Assembly: GCA_051870875.1 (NCBI GenBank)
Contig: JBJECG010000063.1
Location: 1-64,000 of the forward strand
DNA: 64,000 nucleotides
Direction of reading: 5' to 3'
Source of the DNA: Aphodosoma sp051870875
GTDB taxonomy: Bacteria > Bacteroidota > Bacteroidia > Bacteroidales > Paludibacteraceae
This document shows positions 35,814 to 45,404 of this stretch, in pieces. The notes beneath the pieces were generated by a model. It was not told where the DNA came from and did no database searches. It saw only the letters and a program-made list of their open reading frames with translations. The position numbers were made by a program, and so were the translations under genes. Positions within the stretch are counted from its first letter, which is position 1; each line of letters begins with the position of its first letter.

Positions 35814-37085
35814 CTATTCTCCGGCTTTTTCCGCATCATCTTCAAATTCGGCACGGAGGACTTTCAGTACATTGTCTATTGTCTCTTCTTCGAGGTCGGA
35901 ACGGCGCAGAAGCTCCTCCCGGGTAAGGCGCAACACACTTTTGGCTGTATCACATCCTATACCTTTAAGGACATCAATGACCCAAGTGTCGATTTCGTCG
36001 GCAAATTCATCAATATATATGTCTTCTTCATCGACTTCGATATCGTTGCGGAACACGTCGATGGTGTATCCGGTAAGCATGGTTGCAAGTTTGATGTTGT
36101 TTCCGTTCTTGCCGATGGCGAGCGATATTTCTTCGGGGTGCAGATATACGTTGGCGCGTTTGTTCTCGTCATCGAGTTCGATTGTCTGCACTTTTGCCGG
36201 GCTGAGTGCGCGTGCTATGTATAGGCTGATGTTGGAGGTATAGTTTATGACATCGATGTTTTCGTTGCGCAATTCGCGGACTATGCCGTGAATACGGGCT
36301 CCCTTCATTCCTACGCATGCGCCTACCGGGTCGATGCGGTCATCGAAAGATTCGACGGCGACTTTTGCCCGTTCGCCGGGGATGCGCACGATTTTCTTTA
36401 TGGAAATAAGTCCGTCGTGAATTTCAGGGACTTCAAGTTCGAACAGGCGTTCGAGGAACAACGGTGATGTTCGGGAGAGATATATCTTGGGATTGTTGTT
36501 TTTGTTGTCGACGTTGATGACCACGGCACGCACCTGCTCTCCCTTGCGATAGAAGTCGGTAGGGATCTGTTCGTTTTTGGGGATAAGCATCTCATTGCCG
36601 TCGTCATCGAGGAGGAGGACTTCTTTTTTCCAGACTTGGTACACTTCACCGGTCACGATGTTTCCGATAACATCGGCATAGCGTTCGTAGAGTGCACTTT
36701 TCTGTATTTCGAGGATCTTGGAAGCTAAAGTCTGGCGCAGGGTCAGGACTGCACGGCGTCCGAAATCAAGAAATTCGACTTTGTCGAACACTTCTTCACC
36801 GACTTCATAGTCCTCGTCGATTTTCATGGCTTCGGAGATGGTGATTTCCTTGTTCGGGTTCTTCAGGCAGTCGTCTTCGACGATGACACGCGAACGGTTG
36901 ATTTCGCAGTCGCCGGTTTCGGGGTTGATGATGACATCATAGTTGTCATCGCTGCCATACATTTTTGATATTACGCTACGGAATGATTCTTCGAGGATGT
37001 TGATGAGAGTGGATCGGTCGATGTTCTTCAAATCCTTGAACTCCGAGAAAGTCTCTATCAGATTTACAGTCTCTTTTTTAGCCAT
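35814..37085 (-). CDS. nusA: Transcription termination/antitermination factor NusA
   Basis: 423 residues. An N-terminal polymerase-binding domain, an S1 domain (around GEVYQVWKKEVLLLDDDGNEM) and two KH domains (IVRIPGERAKVAV to GMKGARIHGIVRELRNENIDVI, then ISLAIGKNGNNIKLA) appear in order, with a short acidic C-terminal extension. It lies 3 bp after rimP and 97 bp before infB. Confidence 0.96.
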   Translation of the reverse strand: MAKKETVNLIETFSEFKDLKNIDRSTLINILEESFRSVISKMYGSDDNYDVIINPETGDCEINRSRVIVEDDCLKNPNKEITISEAMKIDEDYEVGEEVFDKVEFLDFGRRAVLTLRQTLASKILEIQKSALYERYADVIGNIVTGEVYQVWKKEVLLLDDDGNEMLIPKNEQIPTDFYRKGEQVRAVVINVDNKNNNPKIYLSRTSPLFLERLFELEVPEIHDGLISIKKIVRIPGERAKVAVESFDDRIDPVGACVGMKGARIHGIVRELRNENIDVINYTSNISLYIARALSPAKVQTIELDDENKRANVYLHPEEISLAIGKNGNNIKLATMLTGYTIDVFRNDIEVDEEDIYIDEFADEIDTWVIDVLKGIGCDTAKSVLRLTREELLRRSDLEEETIDNVLKVLRAEFEDDAEKAGE

Positions 37086-37087
37086 CT

Positions 37088-37555
37088 TTATTTCAAATTG
37101 ATTGTGTATTTTGTATATTTTATTTTTTCGTATTCAAATGAGACGCGGTTGACGTACTGGCGTTTGCGTTTGTCACCTTCGCGGCGTTCCATAACCGTTT
37201 CATCGATGGAGAATCCTGCTTCGGATACTTCGGCTACGACTCCGCGATGTTTCGTACCGGTTCCGTCGAGGACTTCGACTTCGCGTCCGATGCTGTTCTG
37301 CCATTGGCGGAGGACTTTGAACGGCGATGTCAGGCCGGCAGAGCCGACTTCGAGTGAGAAGTCTTCGACTTCACGGTCGAGTCCGGATTCGAGGAAACGG
37401 CTCAAATCCGCACAGAAATCTATGTCAACGCCATCGGCAGAGTCGATTTCAACGGCAATATTGTTGTCGGCAGAGACACTTATACCGACAAGGAAGTAAC
37501 GTGTACCTTCGATTCTGGCGTTCACCAAATTTTCGATTATCTCTTTCTGTATCAT
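37088..37555 (-). CDS. rimP: Ribosome maturation factor RimP
   Basis: 155 residues with the RimP N-terminal alpha/beta domain (DSADGVDIDFCADLSRFLESGLDRE), the conserved DFSLEVGSAGLTSPFKVLRQW stretch and a C-terminal SH3-like domain. It assists 30S subunit maturation. First gene of the rimP-nusA-infB operon, with a strong promoter about 120 bp upstream. Confidence 0.93.
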   Translation of the reverse strand: MIQKEIIENLVNARIEGTRYFLVGISVSADNNIAVEIDSADGVDIDFCADLSRFLESGLDREVEDFSLEVGSAGLTSPFKVLRQWQNSIGREVEVLDGTGTKHRGVVAEVSEAGFSIDETVMERREGDKRKRQYVNRVSFEYEKIKYTKYTINLK

Positions 37556-37677
37556 AATGATATATTTTGCTGCCGATGAGGAGTACGGGATGCGGTGTCA
37601 GCCATACGCCCCTTACAAGCACGGATAAAACCATTTACAAGAGAAGGGGACTACCCGTCCCCTTCCCAAATCAACCG

Positions 37678-37708
37678 CAAAGGTAATATAAAAATCTGTA
37701 ACTGCCAA
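37678..37708 (-). promoter_or_regulatory. Promoter of rimP-nusA-infB
   Basis: TTG (37708-37706), a 20-bp spacer and TACCTTTG (37685-37678) on the minus strand. Confidence 0.8.
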
Positions 37709-37852
37709 AAAATCTGCAAAAAAAAGGCTGAAATACCGTTTACGACAAACAGCACGTTACAGTTTATCCGAGATGTCTGACAATGACAGTCCCATCGGTA
37801 TTTATTCTAAAGTATTGTTACAACTATCGCTGTATCCGGAAAACGATCAGTC

Positions 37853-38011
37853 ATGGCAAATAGAAATAACACAACAGCACCGACTTCCCCAGATTTTCTA
37901 CGTATTCAGGATTTGTACCTGCGTATCAACAGATGGTATTGGTTCGTCATTTCCAATGAAACATTTTCCAAATCCGCTCTGCGGATAATATCGTTCAGCA
38001 AGTCTGCTTAA
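37853..38011 (+). pseudogene. Truncated N-terminus of a Wzz-like chain-length/tyrosine kinase protein
   Basis: A 52-residue frame starts MANRNNTTAPTSPDFLRIQD and continues LYLRINRWYWFVISNE. That resembles the cytoplasmic N-terminus and first membrane segment entry of Bacteroidetes Wzz-type polysaccharide proteins (NNTT..DFLRIQDL...W.WFVIS). It stops after SKSA just before repeat R4, and the transmembrane and periplasmic parts are missing. Most likely a relic, possibly a small expressed peptide. The remainder of the 37556-38196 gap holds the rimP promoter, R4 and a terminator. Confidence 0.5.
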
Positions 38012-38020
38012 GTACCGTAC

Positions 38021-38077
38021 AAGCGACTCACAAATATCAGTTCGTGTCATACCATTCAATCAACGACAATTACATTC
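38021..38077 (-). repeat. Dispersed intergenic repeat, copy R4
   Basis: AAGCGACTCACAAATATCAG, then TTCGTGTCATACCATTCAAT, then CAACGACAATTACATTC on the plus strand. Confidence 0.6.
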
Positions 38078-38081
38078 ACAA

Positions 38082-38129
38082 GACAAGGGCGATGCACCGG
38101 AGTGGAATTTTCCGATGTATCGCCTTGTC
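38082..38129 (-). terminator. Terminator of the efflux operon
   Basis: GACAAGGGCGAT..A..GGA pairs with TCC..T.ATCGCCTTGTC (one bulge, two mismatches), 68 bp after the last gene of the RND operon. Confidence 0.7.
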
Positions 38130-38196
38130 CATATTCAAGGTATAAAACAAACCGAGGGAGCTGAGATCAAAGGCCGGCTCCTGTCGGCAAAAGGAA

Positions 38197-38490
38197 TCAG
38201 ATTGTCTGTTCGATGTTCCAGACGAAAGCACGGACTCCGACTTCGAGATTCCGTTTGTCGAGCTTGTGGACAGTGGAAAGGAGTTCGGGTACACGGTCGT
38301 CGTCGACAACGGTAATGACAGCCGAGTTCATTTCAGGCCAGGTGTGTGTGCCACGGCGAGGTTCACCGCCGTTGGTGCCGCGTCCCTGCACCTGTTCGAA
38401 GAAAGTGAAACCTGATATTTTCAGGTTGTCGAGCAAAAACTCCACCCTTTCGGTATTTGCCTGATTGAATACAATAAATACTGCTTTCAT
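38197..38490 (-). CDS. PG0541 family transporter-associated protein (PII-like)
   Basis: 97 residues. The predicted fold is the ferredoxin-like PII type: MKAVFIVFNQANTERVEFLLDNL, GFTFFEQVQGRGT and SAVITVVDDDRVPELLSTVH. Members sit next to RND efflux genes in Bacteroidales such as Porphyromonas, and the context matches: it is the last gene after TolC, MFP and RND on one strand, 72 bp behind the pump gene. It may sense a small ligand and adjust the transporter; that role is inferred. Confidence 0.85.
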   Translation of the reverse strand: MKAVFIVFNQANTERVEFLLDNLKISGFTFFEQVQGRGTNGGEPRRGTHTWPEMNSAVITVVDDDRVPELLSTVHKLDKRNLEVGVRAFVWNIEQTI

Positions 38491-38562
38491 AGAGTATGTT
38501 GTTGGTTAGACAATCGGCCGGACAAGGCCCAAACAGGCCAAGGCCGGCGATTGACGGTTGTT

Positions 38563-41500
38563 TTATTTGTCGTTAAGTTGCATGAATATGAAGTTCTGTC
38601 GGTTTTTGGCTTCCTTGTCACGTTCGCCATGACGGCTGGTTACAGCATAGAGTACCGGCACCACGATAAGTGTGACAATAGTGGATACTGTGAGACCACC
38701 GATAACCACTATACCCATAGGCTGCCACATTTCGGAACCTTCGGAAGAACTGGCAGCCATAGGCACCATACCGAGTATGGTAGTGAATGCGGTCATAAGC
38801 ACCGGTCGCAGACGAGACTGTCCGGAAAGGGCTATGGCTTCGTAAAGTTCGTAGTCGCGGTCACGCATGAGGTTGATGTAATCGACAAGCACGATACCGT
38901 TTTTCACCACAATACCGACAAGGAGAATGACACCGAGGGCACCGATCATATCGAGCGAAACTCCTGTAATGAAGAGGGAGAAGATGACGCCCGGCAATGC
39001 AAACAGGGCGGATGTCATGATGATGAACGGTTTGTTGAGATTCTCGAACTGCGATGCCATAACGATATACACAAGCATGACAATCATAGCCAACAGCATA
39101 CCCATGTCGGCAAAAGTTTCCTGCTGGTCTTCGTATGTACCGCCAAGTGTTACGATGACACCTTGCGGCTTGTCGATGGTGTCGACCACTTTCTGCATAG
39201 AGGCGGCCAGTTCACCAAGCGATACGCCTTCAGGAGTGACAGATACAGTCACAATACGCTGACGGGCCTTACGTTTGATCTCAGGCGGAGCCCAATACTC
39301 TTTCACTTCGGCCAACTCGCGGAGTTTGACCTGTTTGCCATAAGCATCAACGAAGGTCATCTCTTCGATGTCGCTTGTACTGTCACGGTACTTTTCCTGC
39401 AAGCGGACTATAATGTCGTACTCTTCACCGTCTTCCTTCAGATAGCCGGCAGTAAATCCGTTCACACGGTTACGGACATACATTGACATGGTAGAAGTAT
39501 TCAGTCCGTGACGGGCCAGTTTCTCTTTGTCGAACACGATCTGCAGTTCCGGGCGGTCTTCCTCACGGTCGATATTCACATCACGTGCACCCGGCAGCTC
39601 CTGGAATGCGCGCTTGTACTGTTCGGCCAGAAGGTTTGTCGCATCGAAATCATAGCCGTATATTTCGGCATCGACGGTATTGTTGCCAGATGCGCCGCCA
39701 CTGCTTGTGGATACGGTGTAAGTATTGATTTCGGGAGTGTCGTTGAACACACCGCGGATGGATTCGGCAATTTCCCAAATTGAACGTTCGCGTTCGTTTT
39801 TCTTCGGGCAACGTACGGTCATCGACATCTTGTTGTTGGTAGACGAGGTAAAGAGCGAGCTGATACCTCCGTCATCGTCAGAGCCGACAGAGGTGGAAAT
39901 CAATATGATTTCGGGAGCGACCTCCCGCATACGTGCTTCAAGCTGGCGGGCTATGCGGCTTGTTTCCTCGACACGTGTACCGCGCTGCAATTCTACGGTA
40001 ATGCTCATACGTCCATTGTCCTGCTGCTTCATGAAGTCGGTACCTATCTTACCCATCATGACAGGGATGAAAGAGAGAACGAGGAATGCCACAACCAACA
40101 GGAGGGTAACGGTCTTGTGCTGCAGGCACCAACGCAATGTGTTGGCATAAAAGACATCGAGTTTATCAAGGAACCCTTTCACGACAAAACGCTGATACCA
40201 AGAGTTGCGTTTCTTCTCCTCGACCAGGTTGCCCTCGTCATCGACAGAGACTTTGCGAGCTTTCAGGAGTTTGGAACAGAGCATAGGTGTAAGCGAGATT
40301 GCCACCACCGTAGAAGTACAGCAGACGAATGTTACAATCCAACCCAACTCCTTGAAGAGGATACCGGCCTGACCGGGGAGGAATGTAAGCGGGACGAATA
40401 CCGCCACAATAACCAATGTAGTGGCAATAACCGACACCCACACCTCGTTGGTAGCGTATATGGCAGCCTCACGCGGATTTGAGCCGCGCTCGATATGTTT
40501 GGTAATATTCTCAAGCACAACAATGGCATCGTCAACCACCATACCGATGGCAACGGAAAGCGAACAGAGGGATATGATGTTGAGCGAGCTGTCGACCATC
40601 TTCAGGTAAATGAAACCGACGATAAGCGAAATAGGGATGGTAACGCCGACAATCAATGTTGCACGCCACTCGCCGAGGAAGAACAATACCACCAGTACGA
40701 CGAAGATAAGTGCGTACATTACCGATTCGGTCAGACCGTCAATGGCGAGAGAGATGTCGCGCGACGAGTCGTAGATTTCGGTAAATTCGATGTCAGGGGG
40801 CAATTGTTTCTGTATCTTGGCAAGTTCCTTCTTTACATCGTTACAGATTTGCACGGTATTGGCACCGGACTGTTTCATGACAACAAGCCGTACACCATCG
40901 CGGCCGTTGAGTTTTTCTTCGAGAGTAACATCCTTGATAGTATCGCGGACAGTGGCCAGGTCCCGCACATACACCTGCCGGCCGGCAGGAGTGGTTGTCA
41001 CCACGATGTCTTCCATCTCGGAACTTTCGACATATTCACTCTGGACACGTAGCTGGTACTGCTCCCGGCCTGTCTTGACAGAACCAGAAGCGAGGTTAAG
41101 GTTGTTGGCACTTACAGCCTGCCCCACTGCCTCAACGCTGAGATTGTAAGCCTCCAGCTGCTGGGGGTCGAGATCGATATAGACATAACGTTTCGGAGCA
41201 CCGGCCAAAGACAGGTTACCGATACCGTCGATACGGTTGAGGACGTTGACAACGTTGTCATCCAGTATTTTCTCCAGACCGGGATAGCTCTCATCGGCAG
41301 TGATGGCATACTGCATGATAGGCATCATGGATGTGTTGAACTTGAAGATAAGCGGACGCTGCACGTCATCGGGCAGATTGTCGAACACCATGTCAATAGA
41401 CGACCTGATATCGTTGACCGCCTCATCGAGATCGTACCCCCACTCAAATTCAAGGGTAACGACCGACATATTGTCCTTACTGGTAGATGTAATCTCTTTC

Positions 41501-41730
41501 AATCCTTCGACAGAGTTGAGACTGTTTTCGAGCAGCTTGCTTACGTTAGTTTCAATTTCCGAGCCGTTGGAACCCGGGTAGATGGTCATCACCGAGACAT
41601 ACGGCGGCTCCATCTCGGGGAACTGGTCGATAGGCAGCGTCATATAGGAAAAGATACCTATGATAATCACAGCCAGAAATATAAGCGCAGTGGTGATAGG
41701 CTTATCAATCGCCGTTTTATATATACTCAT
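38563..41730 (-). CDS. RND efflux transporter, inner membrane permease (HAE1/AcrB type)
   Basis: 1055 residues, the standard length, with twelve membrane segments in two halves. DQFPEMEPPYVSVMTIYPG near the N-terminus, GVTIPISLIVGFIYL and the TM4 segment SLSVAIGMVVDDAIVVLEN (the Asp pair of the proton relay) are typical, as is GVILLVGIVVKNGIVLVDY in the second half. It extrudes drugs or other compounds with proton influx; substrates are unknown. It works with the MFP and TolC encoded just upstream. Confidence 0.95.
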   Translation of the reverse strand: MSIYKTAIDKPITTALIFLAVIIIGIFSYMTLPIDQFPEMEPPYVSVMTIYPGSNGSEIETNVSKLLENSLNSVEGLKEITSTSKDNMSVVTLEFEWGYDLDEAVNDIRSSIDMVFDNLPDDVQRPLIFKFNTSMMPIMQYAITADESYPGLEKILDDNVVNVLNRIDGIGNLSLAGAPKRYVYIDLDPQQLEAYNLSVEAVGQAVSANNLNLASGSVKTGREQYQLRVQSEYVESSEMEDIVVTTTPAGRQVYVRDLATVRDTIKDVTLEEKLNGRDGVRLVVMKQSGANTVQICNDVKKELAKIQKQLPPDIEFTEIYDSSRDISLAIDGLTESVMYALIFVVLVVLFFLGEWRATLIVGVTIPISLIVGFIYLKMVDSSLNIISLCSLSVAIGMVVDDAIVVLENITKHIERGSNPREAAIYATNEVWVSVIATTLVIVAVFVPLTFLPGQAGILFKELGWIVTFVCCTSTVVAISLTPMLCSKLLKARKVSVDDEGNLVEEKKRNSWYQRFVVKGFLDKLDVFYANTLRWCLQHKTVTLLLVVAFLVLSFIPVMMGKIGTDFMKQQDNGRMSITVELQRGTRVEETSRIARQLEARMREVAPEIILISTSVGSDDDGGISSLFTSSTNNKMSMTVRCPKKNERERSIWEIAESIRGVFNDTPEINTYTVSTSSGGASGNNTVDAEIYGYDFDATNLLAEQYKRAFQELPGARDVNIDREEDRPELQIVFDKEKLARHGLNTSTMSMYVRNRVNGFTAGYLKEDGEEYDIIVRLQEKYRDSTSDIEEMTFVDAYGKQVKLRELAEVKEYWAPPEIKRKARQRIVTVSVTPEGVSLGELAASMQKVVDTIDKPQGVIVTLGGTYEDQQETFADMGMLLAMIVMLVYIVMASQFENLNKPFIIMTSALFALPGVIFSLFITGVSLDMIGALGVILLVGIVVKNGIVLVDYINLMRDRDYELYEAIALSGQSRLRPVLMTAFTTILGMVPMAASSSEGSEMWQPMGIVVIGGLTVSTIVTLIVVPVLYAVTSRHGERDKEAKNRQNFIFMQLNDK

Positions 41731-41783
41731 AGTTGTTAATTGTTTTTAGTCGTCAATATTTTGCAGATATTTACAGACGGCGG

Positions 41784-42800
41784 TTATTCGTTGATGATTT
41801 CGAGTTTTACGCCATCGACAAGGCGACCCTGTCCGATAACGACAATTTCATCACCCTCGTGGATTTCATCGGAAATGATTTCGACATGGTCATCGAAACG
41901 TTGTCCGAGACGGACAGCCACACGTTTTGCATAACCGCCGTTGTTTACAAACGCATACCGGTCATTCGAGCCCTGCAGTTTAAGGACAGACTGGTACGGT
42001 ACCACCATGGCATTTTCCTCGCCGAGGTCAAGACGTGCGGCGACATACATGCCCGGACGGAGTGCGGCATCGTGGTTGGCGATTTTCACTTTTACGGTAA
42101 ACGTATGGCTTGCAGCGTCAACGGTAGGGAAGACGGTTTCGACCACGCCTTTGAACAGACGGTCGGGATATATGTCAGATACGAGAGATACGTTCATTCC
42201 CGGCCTGACTTTCGGGAAATAGCCTTCGGGTACTGCAATCTCGGCCTTGAGCGTAGAAATCTGTGTAAGCACCAGTATAGGAGATCCGGCATACAGTTCG
42301 CCGTCTTCGTAATTTTTGACAGCCACCACGCCGTTGAACGGAGCTTTCACATAGGTATTGGACTCGAGGAAGTCGAGGTTTTCCTGTGTCTGGTCGTACG
42401 ACAACTTGAGTTGGTCATACTGCTGTTGTGTTGCGCTACCTGACTTGAGGAGGGTTTCGACACGGGCCAACTCCACGCCAAGATTGGCGAACTGCAGTTT
42501 GGCCGTCTTGTATTGCATCTGGTCCATACGGACTATCATATCGCCTTTTTTCACATTGTCGCCCTCTTCGACAAATATTCTTTCAATCTTGCCGGTAACA
42601 GAGGGTGCGACATTCTGGGTTTCATAACCTTGCAGGATAACACTCAAATTGAGCTGGCGAGCCACCCGGGAGGGTTCGAGTTTCTGTACCCTGACTTTTT
42701 CGATTCGCTGTTCTTCAGATTGTTCCTCGCCGGTTTTTCCGCAAGCCACCAATGAGAGCAGCGCCAAAGCAAATGTTGATAAATAACCGATTGATTTCAT
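41784..42800 (-). CDS. RND efflux periplasmic adaptor (membrane fusion protein)
   Basis: 338 residues with a lipobox (LSLVACG), so probably a lipoprotein of the inner membrane. The lipoyl-like half motifs (GKIERIFVEEGDNVKKGDMIVRMD and VKAPFNGVVAVKNYEDGELYAG) flank a coiled coil, and barrel and membrane-proximal domains follow. It bridges the pump and TolC. It lies between tolC and the pump gene with gaps of 60 and 53 bp. Confidence 0.94.
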   Translation of the reverse strand: MKSIGYLSTFALALLSLVACGKTGEEQSEEQRIEKVRVQKLEPSRVARQLNLSVILQGYETQNVAPSVTGKIERIFVEEGDNVKKGDMIVRMDQMQYKTAKLQFANLGVELARVETLLKSGSATQQQYDQLKLSYDQTQENLDFLESNTYVKAPFNGVVAVKNYEDGELYAGSPILVLTQISTLKAEIAVPEGYFPKVRPGMNVSLVSDIYPDRLFKGVVETVFPTVDAASHTFTVKVKIANHDAALRPGMYVAARLDLGEENAMVVPYQSVLKLQGSNDRYAFVNNGGYAKRVAVRLGQRFDDHVEIISDEIHEGDEIVVIGQGRLVDGVKLEIINE

Positions 42801-42860
42801 AACGCTATTTGTGTATTGTTTTTGTTGTCGTTAGTTGGATGACGGTATTTTCACGCCGTT

Positions 42861-44174
42861 TTATTTGTTAAGTAATTTTTTGAGAGCTATCTGCGCATTG
42901 ACCAGATTGAGTATCGACTGGACGTAGTCGCTTTGGGCAGTCAGCAGCGTGGTGCTTGCATTGGTAAGTTCCAGACTTGAGGCATAACCCTGCTCAAACT
43001 TGTTTGAAGTGCTGTTGAACACCCTCTGGGATACATCTATATTGAATTTCTGGATATCGAAGTCCTCATAAGCAGAGGATAGGTCGTAGCAAAGCTGTTT
43101 GTGCTGGACGAGCAAACCGTCGCGGGCATCCTCGAGCGAATTTCTGGCGGACTGCAAGGCAAGTTTCTGTTCGGTGATACCGGCAGCACGCTTGCCGCTT
43201 GACCATATAGGCACACTTAGCGACACGCCCACTGCATTTGGCGGAGTCATGTTCATACCGGCATCCTTACCAAAATATGTCTTTGCCGAATACTGGTAGT
43301 AGGCACTGATGGTGGGCACGTATGCCATGCCTGCAAGGATAACGTTTTTCCTGCCGAGCTCGACATTCTTTTCTGCCAAACGGTAGGTGGTATTGTCAGC
43401 CAGAGAAAAGTCGGTCTTCAGTAATTCGAGTGCGGCCCCGACATTCAGCACATCGTCCAGCCTGTCGGTGAGCACCAGGGTTTTGTCGACACCTACAGCC
43501 AGTTGCAATGCCAGGGCATTGTATATCATTTCGAGCGACCGGCGGGTCGAGTTGATTGCGCTCCGCATGCTTGCCACCTGCACCTGAATCTGATCGGCGG
43601 CAGTCTGCTCCGCAGCACCGGCCTTGACCGAATTGCCGGTGATCTCATAGAGTTTGTCGAGATTGAGGAGCGAAGAGTCGAGCAGCGTCACGGTCTTCTC
43701 CATTGCCAAAGCGGTGATATAGTACGTTTCGACGTTGGATACGATGTCAAGTTCCGACTGTTCGTAATTTATGTTCTGCATGTCTATGGCCACATTGTTG
43801 AGCAAAGCGCCGACTATCATCTGGCCGTTTACGGCGATTGAGGCAGTGATGCTGATAGTACCGGAAGGATTCATCGGGATTTTCATACCATTTCCAAAGT
43901 CGATTTCATACCCCAGCATTGACTGGTAGTCAAGTTTCCCGTCGACCTGAGGAAGCATCTGGGCTATGGTCTGCCAGCGTGCCGCGTGCGCCTTGCGCAC
44001 CTCTATGTCTGCATTGCGCAAGGTACGGTTGTTGACAATGGCATATTGACGAGCCTCTGCCAGCGACAGGTGCAGTTCCTGACCTTCTGACGGCCGGCCG
44101 GCGGGAGCCTGGGCACTCGCCATTGTCCCTAAAACCGCAAGGCCCAACACTAAACTAAAAAATTTCTTACTCAT
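42861..44174 (-). CDS. TolC family outer membrane efflux protein
   Basis: 437 residues from the ATG at 44174 (MSKKFFSLVLGLAVLG), which gives a clean signal peptide; in-frame sequence upstream is not coding-like. Two homologous helical repeats with LSLAEARQYAIVNNRTLRNAD at the start and EQGYASSLELTNASTTLLTAQ near the end are typical of TolC. It forms the outer membrane channel of the efflux system encoded downstream. Confidence 0.93.
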   Translation of the reverse strand: MSKKFFSLVLGLAVLGTMASAQAPAGRPSEGQELHLSLAEARQYAIVNNRTLRNADIEVRKAHAARWQTIAQMLPQVDGKLDYQSMLGYEIDFGNGMKIPMNPSGTISITASIAVNGQMIVGALLNNVAIDMQNINYEQSELDIVSNVETYYITALAMEKTVTLLDSSLLNLDKLYEITGNSVKAGAAEQTAADQIQVQVASMRSAINSTRRSLEMIYNALALQLAVGVDKTLVLTDRLDDVLNVGAALELLKTDFSLADNTTYRLAEKNVELGRKNVILAGMAYVPTISAYYQYSAKTYFGKDAGMNMTPPNAVGVSLSVPIWSSGKRAAGITEQKLALQSARNSLEDARDGLLVQHKQLCYDLSSAYEDFDIQKFNIDVSQRVFNSTSNKFEQGYASSLELTNASTTLLTAQSDYVQSILNLVNAQIALKKLLNK

Positions 44175-44258
44175 ACCTTTTGAGATAATAGATATTGTTT
44201 TACAATTTGTTTTGTTCTCTACATTCCCCCCTGCACAAACCCTTACAGACAACCAAGC

Positions 44259-44852
44259 CTAACGGCCGGCCAGATATACATCCAGCCCCTCCGACGTACA
44301 TACCGAACGCAGGAACATATCCAGCAGGAATGTGATTTTACGGGCATTTGTCCACTTGTCGTTCGAAACCGCAAGCATGTGGCTGAAGCCTTGCGTCATG
44401 AAGAAAGCCGTCATATCCACATCCAAGTCGTTGCGGAAAAGCCCCTGTTCCATACCCAATTTCAGGATATCCACCATAAAACCGCAAATATCGGCATCGT
44501 GTTTGGTTCTGTGATCGTGGAACAACTCGGGATAATACTTTTCCAAATCGAAGTACATGGCCGCATGTTTCTCCATCACCATCGGTGCGGCAAAACGCTT
44601 GAATTCCGCAACCAGAAACTCAACCACGTTTCCACATTCCGCCACCGAGGCATGCACCTGCAGATCTTTCTGACGGAAACGCTCCAAAAACTCTGCCACA
44701 AGGTCGTTTTTCTGACGGAAATTGGCATAAAAAGTCTTTTTCGATATATGCAACTCGTTACATATATCATCGATACTTACGCTCTTCACGCCATACTTGA
44801 AAAACATTTCACCGGCAGTCTTGATGATTTTTGTCTTTATATCCGTATCCAC
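44259..44852 (-). CDS. TetR family transcriptional regulator of the efflux operon
   Basis: 197 residues from a GTG at 44852. A longer frame reaching 44945 would start inside the promoter box, so it is rejected. The N-terminal HTH (IIKTAGEMFFKYGVKSVSIDDI, then LHISKKTFYANFRQKNDLV) is TetR-like; the C-terminal ligand domain is unassigned. It lies 84 bp ahead of tolC on the same strand and probably represses the operon until an effluxed ligand binds. The exact start is uncertain. Confidence 0.85.
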   Translation of the reverse strand: MDTDIKTKIIKTAGEMFFKYGVKSVSIDDICNELHISKKTFYANFRQKNDLVAEFLERFRQKDLQVHASVAECGNVVEFLVAEFKRFAAPMVMEKHAAMYFDLEKYYPELFHDHRTKHDADICGFMVDILKLGMEQGLFRNDLDVDMTAFFMTQGFSHMLAVSNDKWTNARKITFLLDMFLRSVCTSEGLDVYLAGR

Positions 44853-44934
44853 GTCCGCTTGATTTCGACAAAACCACAGCACGGCAACCGTCAACACCGG
44901 TCCCCGGAGACTGCAGCTCCATCCGTTAACACCG

Positions 44935-44942
44935 CAAAGATA
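44935..44942 (-). promoter_or_regulatory. Promoter -7 box of the tetR-efflux operon
   Basis: TATCTTTG on the minus strand, about 85 bp before the proposed GTG start; a TTG lies 22 bp upstream. The remaining 44943-45360 DNA is AT-rich with an alternating TA tract at 45042-45057 and no supported gene. Confidence 0.6.
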
Positions 44943-45360
44943 CATATTAGCGCCATACTATTTACAAAAACCAAGTTAATATATAGTTAAATATGATAAA
45001 ACAGGTATATAATGCTCATTTTCAACGGTACACAGGAAACTATATATATATATATCGTTTCCCGATGCTTGCAGTTTTATATTACCCATGTTAATTTAAC
45101 ATTAAAAATCCGTCAAAAGAGGTGGATTTAACATTTCCGTTTCATCTCAACGCTGCATTTACTACGTGGAATGTGCATTGGAATGCAAAACCCGCAGCAG
45201 CTCTTTTCCGATTTTCCACATCCTCCGCCATACTGGAACACAACACACCGGAAACCATATCGGCACATCCATCGCATCCTCATCTTAGAACCGGCATGCC
45301 GCCATTTCCCGCGTTTCGCAAATTCGGGAACCGATGAATGCAAAATCGGAATATATATTG

Positions 45361-45368
45361 TACCTTTG
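45361..45368 (+). promoter_or_regulatory. Promoter -7 box of hflX
   Basis: Perfect TACCTTTG, 36 bp before the ATG at 45405. This argues against the longer in-frame start upstream. Confidence 0.65.
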
Positions 45369-45404
45369 CACCTTGATTATGAATCTTACACCAATCACAC
45401 ACGA

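Noticed and set aside
45042..45057. Alternating TA tract flanked by GGAAAC/GTTTCC
   Set aside because: Could form a hairpin but lies between divergent promoters with no terminator role; low-complexity DNA explains it.
45171..45404. In-frame 5' extension of hflX
   Set aside because: It contains the TACCTTTG promoter box, and homologues start at 45405.
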